DNA of 64,000 bases, taken from NCBI RefSeq assembly GCF_052857255.1, contig NC_135502.1, positions 158,880,099-158,944,098 of the forward strand, written 5' to 3'. Positions 21,501 to 33,377 of the stretch are shown here, piece by piece. Each line of letters starts with the position of its first letter. The first letter of the stretch is position 1. A program made the position numbers and the translations under genes. The DNA is from Amblyomma americanum (taxonomy: Eukaryota > Arthropoda > Arachnida > Ixodida > Ixodidae). The notes below the pieces were generated by a model. It saw only the letters and a list, made by a program, of their open reading frames with translations, was not told the DNA's origin and searched no databases.

Positions 21501-21550
21501 TGTGCGTAGTGTATTGTTAATGATGCAGTGGTCGCTACCGAGGGTCTCCT
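18528..21550 (-). mobile_element. LINE-E 3' half, cut by the duplication junction, copy 1
   Basis: Minus-strand LINE beginning inside its endonuclease at 21550 and ending at 18528 in a (CCA)n tail. It is not a normal 5' truncation: the cut is the junction of the tandem duplication, and the missing 5' part is present after copy 2. ORF2 segments 20709-21550, 20372-20779 and 18627-20375 have the same two frameshifts as the complete copy (C7 run at 20752-20758; lost base at about 20376). Confidence 0.9.
18627..21550 (-). pseudogene. LINE-E ORF2, 5'-deleted by the duplication, copy 1
   Basis: Contains the endonuclease SDH motif (LGSDHCII near 21535), the linker, RT and RNase H, but no ORF1 and none of the first 217 residues of the endonuclease. 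The RNase H part (18627-20375, 582 codons) is the longest open frame in copy 1. N to T (NFNSLD to NFTSLD) at about 21434 is the only amino-acid change from copy 2 that I noticed. It cannot move itself. Confidence 0.85.
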
Positions 21551-21560
21551 GCGGCAGCGG
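21541..21560. other. Tandem duplication junction inside LINE-E ORF2
   Basis: Left of 21550 the sequence is antisense LINE-E endonuclease coding sequence. Right of it is sequence unrelated to the LINE. In the uninterrupted element (45295/45296) the cut falls at about residue 218 of ORF2, just before the conserved GSDH motif. An open frame of 316 codons (20709-21659, minus) runs across the joint and gives LINE-E sequence an unrelated 5' extension; I regard it as accidental. Confidence 0.9.
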
Positions 21561-21808
21561 GGTCCAACCCATGTCCTTGGGATCAACAGCCGAATCCACA
21601 GGGCTACCGCGGCGGGACAGACCCAATAATGCAATGTGCTGTCCTGCCTCTAGACACAATTAACTAAAAAATGGACACAAAATCTCTGCAAGCATGCGGT
21701 CATCGCGTCACAAACGAAGCTCAGACCACATTCATGCAATATGAGCAGCGGTCTTGCACGCGGTAGCAATCTGAAGTTTCAATGCGCGAACATCAACATA
21801 CCCAAAAC
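21551..21808. other. Start of copy 2 unit, no recognised feature
   Basis: Unique within the window, because the copy 1 counterpart lies before base 1. No gene seen. Confidence 0.5.
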
Positions 21809-22200
21809 ATCAACATGCGGAAAGTGAAGATCAAGCTTCTAGCGATAGCGAAACTATCTCCATGACGTTGAGAGACAGTCATGCAGGGGACAACATACGC
21901 TGCATGCACATATCCTAATCGAAATAAAGCACATTATCACGGGGCAGACAATACCCACAACGAGTGCATTAAAAATATCGCCATTAAAAAAACAAACATT
22001 TTAACACGAAAACACAGAGGCGCGATAAAAATCAACATGCGAAACTTTCGAGCGTAAGCAGAACTATCTCGACAGTGACACCAAAAATTCACTCATGCAG
22101 GGGGAAAATTACACACGTATACCGTCAACAATTGAGCGCATAATCACGGTGCAGGCAATACCTGTAACGAGTTCTTTAAAAATACCACCACCTAAGCAAC
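21809..22200. repeat. Diverged 222-bp tandem repeat
   Basis: Two units starting ATCAACATGCG at 21809 and 22031 share the ordered blocks AACTATCTC, TCATGCAGGGG, ATCACGG, GCAGACAATACC/GCAGGCAATACC and AACGAGT-C-TTAAAAAT, but differ widely in between. This is an old local duplication, much older than the 23.7-kb one. It lies in the putative intron left of the candidate exon at 22390-22437. Confidence 0.65.
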
Positions 22201-22389
22201 AGCGCCCTGCACATGCCATAGCTGCGATGCGCAGTCAAGACAACTGCTTACCAATGTGAACTTGAGTTGAAGCAGCATGACGATTTATGATGACACGACG
22301 ACTATCCCAAACACCTCCTAGCATCATTAAAAGAAGAGGCGCGAATAAAAAATTTGACTTTTTAAAGTAAATGAAATCAGTTCCTCACC

Positions 22390-22437
22390 ACTGCCGTCGA
22401 ACAGCGGCGTTCCATTGCTGTCGTCGCTCCCGCTCAT
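22390..22437 (-). CDS. Candidate first coding exon of a host gene (weak)
   Basis: On the minus strand an ATG at 22437 opens MSGSDDSNGTPLFDGS and meets a good splice donor (G|GTGAGG, GT at 22388-22387). TATAAAAG lies 42 bp upstream of the ATG at 22479-22486, and the flank at 22600-22780 is CpG rich. No known protein is recognised and no second exon could be found. The intron would run left across the duplication junction into LINE-E of copy 1. In the left copy of the unit, outside the window, the same exon would face the original downstream sequence. Confidence 0.25.
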
Positions 22438-22478
22438 AGGGCCGCGCTGGGAACGAGTAGAATTGCGTCTCCGGCGTA

Positions 22479-22486
22479 CTTTTATA
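22479..22486 (-). promoter_or_regulatory. TATA-like box upstream of candidate exon
   Basis: TATAAAAG on the minus strand, placed correctly for a start about 30 bp downstream and just before the ATG at 22437. It is a single short motif, so chance is likely. Confidence 0.25.
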
Positions 22487-22882
22487 TGTGTTAGAAGAAC
22501 CAACCACACAACAGTTGTTATTGGACATTCCTTCGGGCTCCTATCTCAATGAAGATGCACAGACAAACCTTATTTTATCGAAGAAACGACCGAGAAAGAT
22601 GAAGCCACGGCGCAACAACACAGAAGTGACCGGCAAAGGGCGCGGTTCTCTCCCGGAAGTTGGGAGCAAAGCCGCCACCTGCGGCGCGGCCGTCGCTTTG
22701 CACGCCGCCTTGGGTCTCGCTTTTGCCGATGTGCCGTCGCCGTGCAACGCGCGCGCGTGCTTTACGCCGCAGTATAAACGCGCCTTAACAGAGCCTGCGC
22801 TTAACGGCTAACAAACGTATTCGGTGGCGGCATCTATGGGAGCCACTGACACTGAATAAAAATCATTGAATAAAAAAAATCA

Positions 22883-22955
22883 TGTGCCGAGGCTCGGAAT
22901 CGAGCCAGGGGTTTTGGCGTTTCATGCGGAGACGCTACCACACCGTCACGACGGC
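22883..22955 (-). mobile_element. Degenerate tRNA-like SINE head
   Basis: On the minus strand a B-box-like GGCTCGATTCC (22896-22906) follows a GTGGTAGCGTCTCCG A-box-like stretch at the right spacing. No paired acceptor stem is visible, so it is a tRNA-derived repeat rather than a tRNA gene. Confidence 0.4.
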
Positions 22956-23599
22956 TCTTGGTATAAGCGCCAATAAAGGCGCATTTAGTGCATGCACTCT
23001 TCCGATGCAGAAAAATATGTGCTTTCGCAACGTATATCATTGCCTAACAGCGCTACGCCATCAGCAATTTTTTTAACTGCTTTGTACCTTGTCTCTCGTC
23101 TCTAATAAACAATTTCCGTTAAGTAGCTTGAAGTTGACTGGTACCGCCGGGAATGTTTCGTCGGGAGAGCGTGCGAAGACACAAGTGCTCTTTGTACTGC
23201 GGCCTGCCTTGTACAATCACCGACCATCGTGCCATCATAGTTTTCCATCGACTGTGGCGATCATCTCACCAGACTTAACCGGCTCCCTCAAAGGTTAACT
23301 AGCACTTGAAGCGGCACTTGAGTTCCTCTGCTGTTCGGCACTTGTATACCGAGGCGCGTCAAAAACAAAACCACCGGCACGCAAAGCTCATAGACGCGAA
23401 GCGCCATAATAAATCGAAACTCTCCTGTCCTGGCCGCCTGTGGCGCCGCCAAGCATCGGTTTTCTTTGCTTCCAACATTCAGGTTGTCTTTTGTCTGCCT
23501 TCCTTGTGTGAGAAAAGTGCTCTATCGGATTTAAAACAAAACTTACTTCAATATTGAACCGCGCTACCTTCCTTTGTCAGTCTCAGAGATTCACTGCCC
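22956..23599. other. No recognised gene
   Basis: Mixed sequence with short open frames only. The GC-rich stretch left of it (22600-22810) contains a 107-codon frame without a recognisable domain. Confidence 0.45.
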
Positions 23600-23821
23600 A
23601 ATGTAGGAACAAATATTCATCTAAGGTGGCGTCTCTTGCCCCATGACGTCACCACGCTTGTACTTGCGAGATTGGCCTGTGGCGGCGATACGTGTATTTT
23701 GTTTCTTGCTATTTTCTACATTGCGAGAGGTTTGTTTTCAGAAAGAGTGGCGTTGTTGTTATCAGGAGCTGGTATTCTATCGATTAAAGCCAACTTCAAT
23801 CTCTCCTCAGTGTCCCTTTAA
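23600..23821. mobile_element. Terminus of a TTAA-bounded repeat, copy 2
   Basis: Same terminus as at 1-78, here with more of the body. TTAA is at 23818-23821. A palindromic ATGACGTCA core lies near 23643 and a long AT-rich segment precedes the end. I could not find a matching inverted terminus in 21551-23600, so the left boundary given is approximate. Confidence 0.4.
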
Positions 23822-25926
23822 TATGTAGCTCCAGGTATACGCAGCACAGTGTAATTATTTTAAATGAGTGTAGGATGGCCGCCACAGCTTCTAATCTAGT
23901 TTTGACTTTATGTTCTCGAGCTACAACTCCATTTTGAACTGTTATTGCAACACCACCTGAGAGCTTGTTCGCCTGCTCTTGACCGCAACGGAAGAGCAGT
24001 TTTTGAGAATGTCCGTGTTTTACAGCTAAGTTCGTCTTGTAAACACAAGGCCACAGGCGATGTGTGGACATGATGTCTTTTACATCATTTATGTTATGTA
24101 GAAGTCCTCTCCAATTCCAATGTATATAAGCCATTATGTAGTATATGTGTAGGAAGGAAACTCAGTGTTTTCAGGCGCCCTGATTCAGGGATTTTCTTTC
24201 TTTTCTCGATCTAAGGAGCTCTGCCGTGCCTCCGACTTTGATGGTGCCGGACTGCCTTGAATAGTGTCCAGCGCATCCTCAGATGCGCTACGCGACCGTG
24301 CATAACGCACGCTTGTTTTCGTGTTGGGCCTCTCTGTGTGGAGAGAGGCCTTGGGGCCAGCTGCCCTGGAGATCTGCGCGGGGTGCTTTTTGTGTGGTGG
24401 TGCAGAACTAGCTGCGGCCACCACGGGTATGGGTGGCCCTGCTCCAGGTTCACTGTGTGGGACCTGGGGAGGCGCTGAAGGCCGCTGCGATGCTGTGCCC
24501 TGCTCCACCACAGCACAGTAGGTTGGGTTTCGCCCCAACGAGAGTCGTGTCCGCACTTCTCTGAATGATATGTTTTGTTTGGCTGTTAGTGTTAATATTT
24601 CCTTTTCTTTTTTCCAGGCTGGGCATGGCCGCGTGTAAGCCGGATGGCTGCTCTGACAGTTTACGCAAAGGCGGGGTTCAACATCACAGTTTTCTGCGGA
24701 ATGGTCATGAGAAGCTCATTTAGTGCTGGTCTGTTTGTATCGGCAGATCTGCGAACCGTGGCCGTATCTCTGGAATTTGTAGCATCGGCGTGGATTGGGC
24801 TTGTATGGTCAGAGTTTGACCTTTGTATAGCCTACTTCGACTGAATCGGGAAGTATACTAGATTCAAAGGTGAGGGCAATGGGTTTCGTTGGTGTGTGCG
24901 TGTTGTCACATATTATTTTGATCCTCTAGGCATTAGTAACATTTTGGCCTTTCATTCCTTCCAGTAGTTCAATCTCAGCTAGGAACTTTAGGTCATCATC
25001 AAAAATTACTCCACGAACAGTGTTGAGTGATCGCTGTGGGCTCATTGCTCAATGAGTTTCTCCGAAGGATGTAACATCTGAGAGTTTCTCGTATTGACGC
25101 TCGAACAGAATTTCCAGAAGCAGGTCTCCACTAGCCAACTTTTTGATTTTGTAACCTTACCCTATGGCGTAAGCTAGGGTTCTTGAAACAAGAAACGGTG
25201 ACCCAAGTCGATCGGTTTATTCCAGTGTCTTCGCTAAGTACTACATTGAGGCGCGGAAAATTTGTTTTGCCGCCAAAGAATTGAGCAGTCACTTAGTTGC
25301 ACCTTCTTTTTGGAGGAATATGAGCGGAAAGTAAAAAATGAGCCACCAAATATATTTCCAGTTCAGTCGCGGTGCTAGCCAGCCACTATGGAGGCCAACT
25401 AGGGGGCGGGAGAGGAACTTGCAAGAGAGTCCTGCCCACGTCCGCTATACACCTCAACTATAACCAAATAGGACGAAACCCAGCGTAGTTCGCCACACAT
25501 GGTAAACTTTCGCCGCCAGAAAGAAAGGAAAAATCAAAAAGAACGAAGGACATAGGAGACTTGTGAGAAAGTAGATAGGAAAGTGAAAGATTAAGGGAGG
25601 ATAGGACCAAGCGACTGCCGATTTCCCGCGGTCGGGTCAGGCCGGAGGTGCCCTCTACAGGAAGCTCAGGCCAAAGTGGTGTGTTGCATCTGCCGTGGGG
25701 CCTTAAAGGTCCAAACCCTCGGCATCGGCTCAACCACTAGGGTCCCCTTTTTCCCGGACACGGCGATGCCACGCACGGCGAAGCGCGGTTGCTCGGGTCC
25801 ATGGTGATGCACTGTTCGTCATGCCCCTGCGGGGATGTCCTGCGGGGATGTCCCTGCGGATGCTCGGGAACCCGTGCTGTCACCACTCAACAACGCCTGC
25901 AAGCTGCAGACGCCCCCCAGCGGGGA
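23822..25926 (-). mobile_element. LINE-A, copy 2
   Basis: Counterpart of 79-2183. Endonuclease fragment at 23822-24134 and ORF1 remnant at 24185-25303. Differences noted: two amino-acid changes in the endonuclease piece, one base at 25441 and one at 25731 in the leader. The long ORF1 C-terminal frame (24185-24556) is identical in both copies. Confidence 0.75.
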
Positions 25927-27699
25927 CCCTTTTATAAATACTGTAAATGCTTGCGCCATGACATAGCTGGCTGGCCATTTCAGATGAGGATAACGATCAA
26001 ATGACACATGCACATAAAAGTCACATGCTTAAACGTACGCACTAGCATTTTAACCACATCACATAATCGAAGTCTCTGTGTTGCTTCCCTTAAGCAGGAT
26101 AAGATACAAGCACAAAGTAAATACACATATCAGCTCGTAATTGAGACGGATATGGCTGACAGTAAAAAGAATTAATGCAGTCCTATTAACATTGGCAAAT
26201 AGGCCATTCTCGAGCACGCAGACGGTTGTTATGGAGTGTAGGTGTGTTCATATTGATAGTGGGATGGCAGACCGTAAGCAATCAATGAAGACTAGTTAAA
26301 TGAAACATTGAAAGGTCGAACATCAATGAATGTAAGAAAAGGGAATGGCTAAGATCTATACCTTTGGGGTTGCCCGAGATTCCAAAAAATGAAACGCAGT
26401 ATGGGCGAGAGTTAGCAACGGGGCAACTGCTGTAAGCTGGCTCGTATCACTTAAATCCCGCTCAGAGGAGTACGATGCAAGGCATTCTATAAAGGATCTT
26501 ATCGCATGCTTTCTCAATGAGACTAAGGTAGAAGTGTGTGTCACGAAGGACGAAAGTTGGCTATCACTATCACTAGTTCGCTATCACTATCACGCCGACT
26601 CTCTCCATTTGAACTTTCTGACTGACAAAGCACTGCACAATTTAATTAATAAAGCCGCCCGCTCTCTGTATAGCCTTTTTGTTGTAATCTCACAGATGGT
26701 TACTTGCAACACTAATTTAATGTTTTTTTTAAACAGAGCACACGACAAAAAGAGAAAAAAAACTTCTCGGGTTAAAAAAGCACGTCGGACACGAGGAGAA
26801 CTCAGCACGTGTGAAAAGCCCAGAATCTGGACCCGTAACCTTTGTCCGTAAAGTTTCGAGACTGATTTATTTTCTTGTTTATAAATGATTCCCTAAAACA
26901 ATGTTGGTGCGTATGCGCAGCACCGTTTTTCCGGGCTAACCTGCGCTATTTATGTTAATTGCTGTGGCAGCCGCTAGGTGGCACATGTAGAAAAACACGT
27001 TGTCACTAGTCGTCGGCGCATATTACTGTGAGTGAATGTGGAGAGCTGGGCGTCCACCTCGAACAGCGTGAAACATAAAATTGTGTGTGGAGCTTAGCAA
27101 GACAGCCATACAGACGTATGAGCTCCTTCGTGACGCTTACGGCATCCAGACATTAGACAGTTATAGGATATATCGTTACCGTGTTTACATTACCGTTTAC
27201 CGTCTTACCGGACACCGGACTTTCCGGTTAGCGCGGCGCACGCCAGAAGACGTTTTAGCTTACCGTCTCTCCCGTAAAAATTTACCGTAAGGCTAAAACG
27301 AGAGATGATGGCAGATGCCCGGCTTTTATTGCAAAAAAATACGGATGCATTGCAATCCTTTCTATGAAGTGAGATGCTACATGCACTTTAATAATCTTTT
27401 TCTCTTCATATAAAGACGTACCGACTACATGTTGTGTATAGAGGGCGCTACTTTTAGTAGGTATCACGAGCACCACCTACATTCATCTGTATATATATAC
27501 ATCGTTGGCTGGAATAAACGGTGCATTTTGGTGGCACGCCGACGCCATGGAACATCGCGTCTTTCTTCACTCTGGCGTCGAGGTATCGTCGTCACCACAT
27601 GCTCGCGCAGTCGACTGTCGACGGCTTCACGTTTGGCCATCTTGACTATAGGAATGCGGCTAGTCACTTGGAGGAGGCGTGTAAGGCGCGATTGATTCA

Positions 27700-28848
27700 T
27701 TTGCGCTACCGGCAGTGGCCCCTTTTCTGAAAGTGCCTGGACAACCGCCTGTACCTTGGCACCAGTGGAAGGCGGACTTCGCGAATTTTCTACAAGCAAC
27801 AAGACTAGACGAGAAGTCACAGGTTCGGAAGAGGACCATCCTTCTACAATGTCTAGGTGTTCAGGGTCGTCGGGTTTTCCGCACGCTGACTCCGGAACAG
27901 CAGCCTGCGACCGCCGCATCGGATTTGTTCGGCCTGAAGTCGAAGCAAGCGAGTGCTGCTGCGAACCTTTAGGATGAAGCACTCGGCCTGTTGGAACGCC
28001 ATTTCAAAGGTACGGTGAACGTCCTCGTTGAGCGTCGCAGGTTCACGCTGCGACGGCAGCTCCGAGATAAACCGATAAGCGAATACGTCACAGCTCTCCG
28101 AAAATTGGCGAAGACCTGCGACTTCGGTGACATTCTTGAGGCAGCTTTGCGTGACAAGGTTGTCGATGGCGTTCGAAGTATGGAATTGCGACAGAAGCTG
28201 ATGCATAAAGGGTAGAAACTTACGCTGGATGAGGCAGTCGACATTCTGTGGGTGTATGAAGTAACATCAGACGGCGTCCAACTGTACGAGGATGGTTACG
28301 ACGCTTCCCGTGTCCAGCGAGTGACGGAGACAAAATGTCAACCGCTGAGTGGCGTTTCCTCAGGTTCCTCGAAAGGTCTGGTGCGCAGGTGCTACCGGTG
28401 TGGCTCAGCGGCACACCTGGCCAACTCGCGGGAATGCAAGGCGCGTGGGAAGCGTTGCTCAAGATGCCACAAGATTGGGCGCTTACAAGTAGTATGTGAA
28501 GGCCGCGGAGAAGCAGAAGTGCGAGCTATTCGAGATGAAGACTGCACTAAGGTGTTGGGCGTGCTGACAGTGACGCAGGCGGAACGAAGGACTTTGGTCG
28601 CAGATGTGTGCGTCGAAGACGAACCAGTTAAGCTGCTGAAAGACACTGGCTCAGCTGTGTCCATTTTACCACAACATGTATATCAAGAAAAGTTCGCCTG
28701 CCGATTTGCTTTAGGTCCTGCTGTAGCGACGCAGCGGGACTTCTCTGGCAAAAGGATTCCGGTCACCGGTTCCTTTGTGGCCAAAACTAGGCATGGGAGT
28801 GTGTCGGCCAGCGTTCGGTTCTACGTTGTTCCACAGGGCATGGCGTAA
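27700..28848 (+). pseudogene. Ty3/gypsy gag, zinc knuckle and protease remnant, copy 2
   Basis: Counterpart of 3957-5105 with the same stops (27970, 28213 and 28846). The knuckle is at about 28390-28500 and the DTG active site at about 28642. Apart from one silent-looking base upstream (27621) I saw no difference from copy 1 here. Confidence 0.78.
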
Positions 28849-29703
28849 TTGGGTGTGGACGCAGTGCAACAGCTACGATTACGCATTCATGGAGCATTGT
28901 TGGCATGTCTGCAGACAACGGCAAGCACCGGGACACTACCCCCCGAACTATGGGAGTTCTCTTTTCTTTTTGCCGATGAATTAGGTTTGGTGAAAAACGT
29001 AGTACACGAAGTGAAGCTGAGCGCCAAAGTGAAGCCCGTGAAAGCGAAGGTTCGGCGCTTGCCTTTGTCACTACGAGAGCAAGTTTCTAATGAGCTAACA
29101 AGGTTGGAACACGAAGGAATCATTCAGCGTGTGAATGCCTCGGAGTGGGTGTCGCCGATTGTTGTAGTGAAAAAAAGGATGGAGAGATCCCCCTGTGCGT
29201 AGATTTGCGGGAAGCAAACCAAGCAATAATGGCTGGTGGGTTTCCACTACCTCATACTGAAGAACTCTTCAAGGAGCGGAATGTGGCAGGATGGTTTTCA
29301 AAATTGCAGCAAGTGGAGTGGGCTGAAGGCAGCCGAGAAATAACAACGTTCGTGACGCATGAAGGACTGTCCCGTTTGAGCAGAGCATTTTTGTCCTCTC
29401 CTCGTCCCGGCTGCATTTCAGCGGATGATGCATGATATTTTGAAGGGCTGCAAAGGAGTCCTGTTTTACATTGACAATATCATTGTTGTCGGCAGGACAA
29501 AGAGGGAACAGCTGGACCACTTGCGTGAGATTTTGTGAGAGATTGCTAAGGCTGGGCTGCAACTAAACAAGAAATGTGTGTTTGACATGCACGAACGATC
29601 ATTCTTCGGCCACCATGTCAGTGCTAAAGGGCTCAGGCCTCTGAAGTCGAAAATTGACGCAATTCTTTGTGCACAGCCACCGACTGATGTGTGTTGGTCT
29701 CCG
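28849..29703 (+). pseudogene. Ty3/gypsy reverse transcriptase remnant, copy 2 (keeps W codon)
   Basis: Counterpart of 5106-5960. At 28954 this copy has TGG where copy 1 has TGA, so the segment 28849-29202 is open for 117 codons. Q at about 29309 matches the usual K-L-Q/D-L-x-x-G-Y region better than the H of copy 1. The YIDN substitution and the frameshift near 29170 are shared. Copy 2 shows the ancestral state at the private site. Confidence 0.8.
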
Positions 29704-29803
29704 TTGTTTTTTGGGACTTCTGTTGTATTATTCTCGTTTTATTCTACACTATGCCGAGGAAGTGCAGCCATTACGGCGTCTTCGCAAGAGCTAGAAATTC
29801 TGT

Positions 29804-30364
29804 TTGGACCGGAGCGCCGAGTACAGTTTCTGCAAGGCGAAGGCGCTGCTGGCATCGTGCGAGGCCGTTACCATGTTTGACAGGGCGCTACCTGTACAGG
29901 GGACGGCTGATGTCTCGTCCTATGGGCTACGGGCTGTGTTGCAACAAGTCGTTGATGGGGGGTCGCACACAGTGGCATTTGCATCCAGAACTTTGACATC
30001 ACAAGAACGTAGATATTCTACAGGAGACCGGAAAGCATTGGCATGTCTATGGGTTTGCGAGTACTGGCATGTATCTTTGTGGGGCCGAAAGTTGATTATA
30101 AGGACCGACCAGCAGGCACTGGTGGCTTTGCTATCCAGCAGTGGCACAGGATGGCGCCCGCATCGAATAGAAAGGTGATGTGCAAGGCTCATGCAGTAAA
30201 ACTTCACTGTACAGTATACAAGGGGAGAACCCAATGTGGTGGCGGATGCACTGTCTCGGTTGCCTGTGCCGTCTGTGGAAGGTGAGCCTTTGGAGGAGGT
30301 AGTCGCTGTGGTGTCAAGTGTGGTTACGAAAAGTCAGCTTCATGGTTTATATGGAATGATTGAT
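29804..30364 (+). pseudogene. Ty3/gypsy RNase H remnant, copy 2 (longer frame)
   Basis: The frame is open for 124 codons (29804-30178) and includes KLIIRTDQQALVALLSS, the third RNase H aspartate block, which copy 1 loses through a one-base deletion. It is followed by VADALSRLP in another frame and then by LINE-B. No integrase. Confidence 0.78.
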
Positions 30365-30462
30365 GGTAATGATGACAAGTAATAAATTGCTATGGGAAGA
30401 TCACTGCTTCAATACGGATTGTCAAGAACATTCCAATTAAAATCAGCAAAAACGAAGGGCGA

Positions 30463-32792
30463 CCTTAAGGACAGGCAGGGGCTGAGGCTGGGCAGCAATG
30501 TGTGGGTTTACCAATATTTAGCAGGCAAACGTCATTGCAAAAAGTAACATCTAAAACACGACCTCTAGTGTCAGTTTGTTCGCTTCCCCAAAATTCAGAG
30601 TGGGCATTAAAATGCCCAACTACCAGACACGGTTTTGGTGGCTGTTTTAAAAGTGTGTCTAGGTCATTTAGTATAACTGTTTGGTGTGGCCCAAGATATA
30701 TAGAACATATTGTAACTGTCTTGAAATGTAGGACAGTCACCTCAACAGCTTCATAGTTAGTTTTAAGTTTGTTTTCGCTGGGTGCAACACCGCCTTGAAT
30801 TACAAAGGCAACAACACCAGAGAGCCAGCCTATTTGCTCTCTGTCACAACGAAAGACTTTGTATTTGCTTAAAACGTTCCTGTGTTTAGTACCTAGGTTC
30901 TTTTCTTGAAGGCATAAAGCCACAGGGGAAAAGTGTCTAAAAGATGTTTTATGTTAATGTAGGTATTTAAAAGTCCACGGCAGTTCCACTGTTTGAGGAA
31001 TGTCATTTTATGCGGCTTTTTTTATGGAAGGAGCGGGAGCCTAGGTTTCTTGATTAAGAGGACCCGCAATTCGGGTCCTTCCTTTCTTTTGACATTCAAG
31101 AGAGCTGTGCCGCCCGTGCAGGACGGGCGTGCCGGATGATACATCTATCGCCTCAGATGAGGCTCTGGAGTCCCGCGGGGATGCCGCACGTGTACGTACT
31201 TCAGGCCTCCTTCGAGAGGCAGGGGTGTGATTGTCCGCCGACTCAAGGGACATCGAGACCTTTTTGGGGGGTGGCAGGGCAACATTCGCTGACCCTGCCA
31301 GGGGCGCAGATGCCGTGCCTGAGGTTTTGCATGAGCACCAGCCGGAACGCGGTGCGGGGCAGCGCCCCTGCGCACCACATCGGCGAAGTTTGTTCTTGCT
31401 GTGAAGTTGAAAGTTTTGCACTGAAGAGTCGTCACGCTTCCTTTAAAATTATATTTTGCTTTGTCTTTATTGTTATAATTTCTTTCTCATTCTTCCATGA
31501 GGGGCATGATCTTGATTAGGAGGGGTGATCACCTTCACAGTTTGCGCAATGTAGTGTTGCGGCTTCACAGTTTTCAGAAACGTGCTCTTGCAAGGCATAT
31601 TTCGCACATGTTTTCCGACGATGGAAGCTCTGTGAGCCATGACCGTATCTCTGGCAGCTGAAACACCGTCGCGGATTTGGAATGTAGTGTCGAACATTTA
31701 TCTTGAGGTAACCAACTTCTATTGACTCAGGCAGTGTGCTTGAGATTAATGTAAGGACAATATGCTTTGTTTCAATTTCTTTGTTTTCCTTTCTGATTTT
31801 TATGCGATGAATATTGATGACATTTTTTTTTCTTTTAGACAGTCAAGCATTTCTTCTGTGAATAGAAGGAAAGCGATTTCTGAAATCACATCCCGGACGG
31901 TGTTCAAAGATCTAAGTGCAGTAACTGACACAGGTGTATCCCCAAAGGACACTATGTTGGACAGTTTAGAATATTAGTCGTTCTCTTTCAGTTCTAGTAG
32001 GAGGTCGCCACTGGGCATTTTTTAGCCTATAACCTGTGCCCAAGGCAGAGGTTAGGGCTTTTGCGACTATGAATGGCGATATTATTCTGGCGGTCTTATC
32101 TGTTGCTTCTCTGTGAAGGACGTGAAATTTCGGGAAAGTCTCCTTCGACTTCTGAAGGTACTTGGCTGTCACATCGGTCCGCACTCTTTTTTGAGGGCAA
32201 TCATTTTGTGAAGAGAGAGGAGGCATAGAATAAGTGTGTTGTACGGCCATGGTGCCAGCCGCCCATCATAGAGCCATACAAGGGGACGAGACAGGAACTT
32301 GCAAGCAAGTCCTGCCCACGCAAGCTGTACACCTCAACTACAACCAAATATGACGCAACTCGGAGTAGTTGACCGCACCAGGTTAACCCTCGCCACCAGG
32401 AAAAAAATAAAAACGAAGTAAGTAGAAGACAGAACAGTTGTGAGAAAGAAGATAGGAAAGCAAAAGATGGAGACGAGTTTACGAAAAGGCGACTGCATTT
32501 TCCCCCTCTCGGGTCAGGCCAAAGGTGCAGTCTACAGGAAGCTGGGGCCAAAGTGGTGTGTTGCCTCCACCGAGCAGCCTTAAAGGTCCAAACGCTCGGC
32601 ATCGGCTCAACCACCACGATCCCCTCTCTGCGGACACGGGGATGCCACGCACGGCGAAGCGCGGGTTCTCAGGTCCGTGGTGATGCACTGTTCACCATCA
32701 TCCCCCTGCGGCGATGTCCGTGCGGATGCTCGGGAACCCGTGGTGTCGTCACTCACCAAAGTCTGAACACTGCTGACGTCCCCCGGCGGGGC
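30463..32792 (-). mobile_element. LINE-B, copy 2
   Basis: Counterpart of 6719-9047: endonuclease 30465-30923 (same GHFNAH change), ORF1 remnant 31041-32250, leader 32251-32792. Noted differences: C for A near 31530, one additional T in the run near 31833, and G for A near 31842. Confidence 0.75.
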
Positions 32793-33138
32793 TATTCATA
32801 ATGTGTAGCCTAGCATGTAAAATGTTTTGTTCCCAAAAAGTGTGTCCTGTATTTTGCAACGGTAAAATACTGTGTTGCTCCATTAATAAATGAGTGTTCC
32901 ATCCTTGAACAAAAACAGAATGCATACTCCCCATTTTCTGTGCTGCATCACAACACAGGTGCTTTTCTTTTAGTAAGTTTTAAACTAAAACTATAAGCTG
33001 TACTGAAAGTTACATAATGCAACATAGAATCGAGGCATATTCAGATAGAGTTTCCAGTTGTGTGGGTTCCTGAAACACCAATCTTTCATATGCGCAGTGG
33101 GTGTTCTGAAAAGGGGATGGCATTAACCCCAAGATTTT

Positions 33139-33377
33139 AGCCGCCGCGGTGGCTCAGTGGTTATGGCTTTGGACTGCTGGCCCGAAAGAAGTGGGTTCGA
33201 TCTCAACCGCGGCGGTCGAATTTCAATGAAGGCAAAATTCTAAAGGCCTCTGTACTGTGCGAAGTCAGTGCACGTTAAAGAACCCCAGGTGAACGAAATT
33301 TCCGGAGACCTACACTACGGCGAACCTCATAGCCTCAGGCACTTTGGGACGTTAAACCACCATAAATCAAATTACCT
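33139..33377 (+). mobile_element. Ruka-type SINE with target-site duplication, copy 2
   Basis: Counterpart of 9394-9632 with the same CCAAGATTTT flanks. I saw no difference between the copies, so the insertion predates the duplication. Confidence 0.9.

Larger units (their letters stand above)
1..21550. repeat. Tandem segmental duplication, copy 1 (left part outside window)
   Basis: Bases 1-21550 recur at 23744-45295 in the same order and orientation. The offset is 23743 at the left, 23744 after about 6347, 23745 after about 8092, 23746 after about 13320, and 23745 again after about 16975. By eye I counted about 29 substitutions and 4 one-base indels, a lower bound. Copy 1 should begin about 2.2 kb before the window, because copy 2 carries 21551-23743 ahead of the sequence matching base 1. 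Three of the differences break reading frames only in copy 1. A real recent duplication and an uncollapsed haplotype in the assembly are both possible. Confidence 0.93.

Noticed and set aside
20709..21659. 316-codon frame as a distinct gene
   Set aside because: Its first part is read from sequence beyond the duplication junction; only the LINE-E part is meaningful.
22488..22811. 107-codon open frame in the GC-rich block
   Set aside because: No domain, composition follows GC content, and it overlaps the candidate promoter of the opposite strand.
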